A stretch of 64,000 nucleotides of DNA, taken from Rhynchopus sp. YZ270_cl-10. Lineage: Eukaryota; Euglenozoa; Diplonemea; Diplonemida; Diplonemidae. The position numbers were made by a program, and so were the translations under genes. The notes under the pieces are model-generated. The model saw only the letters and a list, made by a program, of their open reading frames with translations. It had not been told where the DNA came from and did no database searches. The stretch lies in assembly GCA_964035575.1 (NCBI GenBank), contig OZ037903.1, positions 645,001 through 709,000 of the forward strand, in the 5' to 3' direction. Below, one piece after another: positions 62,863-64,000 of the stretch (its first letter is position 1; each line of letters starts with the position of its first letter).

Positions 62863-64000
62863 AACCCAAATACAAGGAAGATTTTTTGAAAAAAAATCAT
62901 GTAGAAGGAAAGAGACAAAAAAAAAAGCGATTTTTGAAAAAACCCCCCCATAAAAAAACAACTTTTTACTTTTACACATTGTACCAAAAAAAAAAAATAA
63001 AACATTAAAAATATAGGAGTTTTTTTTGAGGCCAAGGGGGAGGAACAAAAAGGGTTGCGGTTGAGGAAGGGACAAAGCGTGCATTGGAAGGGTGATATTT
63101 TGATGTACAACAATGTTTTTTTTTATTTTTTTTCTCTTTTTTTTTTTTTTATTCCCTTTCTTTTTCTGATTTTGCTCTTCTTTTTTTGCTTCTTCTCCAC
63201 CTCTCTCTCCTTCTCTCCCTTTAAGGAGTAAGGGTTTTTTTTTGAGGTGGAGCAGAAGTACAAAGAAACGCAGAATTTACAAAGTGGGTTGTATAGGTTC
63301 CCCTCCTACATATCGAAAGGGAAGGTATCGTTTCAATAAAAGAACAGAATCAACTTAGGTAGCTCCTTTTTTTTTGTTGTCGATACAAAAAATAGAACTT
63401 CAGAGGAACCATTTCAATCCCCACATTTTTATCCCATTTTCACATTTGGTCCCTTATCCACGCCTTACAACCTTGTCTTCCCCCTTTTTTTTTGCCTCAA
63501 CCCCGAAAAATGGCAACTAAAAACGGACCTACCGTTTTCTTTGTCTGTAGAAGAGAGAAAAAAAAATAAGAGGAAAGAGGGTGAAAGAACAAAGGTCACT
63601 GTAATATTTGCAGCTTTGAGGTGAGTATAATATGAGAAAGATGTGTTATTGAACAATGGTGACCTTTTGCCTTTTTCTTTTTTTCTCTCTTTTTTTTTTT
63701 CCCCTGATTTTTCTTTTTCTTTTTCTTTTTCGAGGCAGAGAGAAGGGTATAGATGGGGGTGTGGGTGTTATCAGAGTGCCTGAATAGAAGATAAGGCAGC
63801 TTCTCCCGAACAATCAAATAAACGTGGCGGCAATGCAGGAGAGAAAAAAAAAATCCGTAATGGTCGTCAGTTCAAAGTTCAAGTTTTCAACCCTTTTGAT
63901 TTTCAAAAAAAAAAGGAAGTAGTGATTGCACGGCAACCTATATCAATTCCAACAGTTTTCAAAAAAAAGAAAAAAAAAATAAAACAACAAAAAAACGTCG
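62863..64000. other. Gene-free 3' region
   Basis: Poly-T and poly-A tracts; no gene. A family C element lies at 63919-63970 (AGTGATTGCACGGCAACC, then ATTCCAACAGTTTTCA and A-run). The window ends in A-rich DNA. Confidence 0.6.

Noticed and set aside
62104-63084. 326-codon minus-strand frame opposite the membrane-protein gene (also 60761-61633 and 5019-5624)
   Set aside because: They lie antisense to exons with clear splice structure and conserved-looking protein; stop-free antisense frames are expected in GC-rich coding DNA.

Overview
This window comes from the nuclear genome of a unicellular eukaryote. The genes are spliced. The proteins are eukaryotic: PP1 catalytic subunit, histone stem-loop-binding protein, EHD ATPase, XRN exonuclease, WDR74/Nsa1, RCC1 and bifunctional P5C synthase. 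Coding DNA is fairly GC-rich; the DNA between genes is AT-rich and full of A and T homopolymers. The standard genetic code fits. Introns begin almost without exception with GTATG and end in CAG or TAG. Having SLBP together with a fused P5CS fits a protist, but I cannot name the lineage. All 16 genes I can support lie on the + strand. I see no retrovirus, LTR or Polinton-like element.

Layout. 1-2231 is gene-free and repetitive. 2232-9340 holds three genes: a glycoprotein-like type II membrane protein, a large Q/P-rich coiled-coil protein with a long intron, and an SLBP that carries an eIF4E-binding-type motif. 9.5-18.1 kb is a nest of DNA transposon-like elements with terminal inverted repeats. 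It includes a 1.85-kb array of about 265 perfect TACTGGG heptamers, a G-quadruplex-prone tract. 19.4-26.4 kb holds an unknown protein, an SR-like RNA-binding protein, a ZPR1-like protein without a zinc finger, and a secreted cyclophilin. 26.96-28.44 kb is a TIR element that shares an internal core with the earlier nest. 30.5-31.7 kb is PP1. 31.7-36.4 kb is gene-free. 36.4-41.2 kb holds a PDZ protein, a hAT-like remnant and P5CS. 41.4-45 kb holds further TIR elements and hairpins. 45.4-62.9 kb holds the EHD ATPase, XRN-like nuclease, membrane P-loop ATPase, RCC1-Tudor-like protein, WDR74/Nsa1 and an eight-span membrane protein.

The genes are mostly unlinked housekeeping functions in RNA metabolism, ribosome assembly, membrane remodelling, phosphorylation and proline synthesis. 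They share no obvious pathway, so the common strand may reflect genome-level gene orientation rather than an operon.

The most unusual layer is non-coding. At least three families of short structured repeats (40-80 bp), here called A, B and C, are scattered through spacers and introns. Family A is a conserved hairpin with arms AAGGTGACTAAGC and GCTTAGGNTCATCTTA. Family B contains GTGCCTGCGTCC and CACTATCAACTTCA. Family C ends in CCAACAATTTATCA plus an A-run. Their presence in several introns raises the possibility of introner-like elements. The other standout is an 11-residue in-frame insertion directly after the catalytic Cys-Asn of the P5CS reductase domain.
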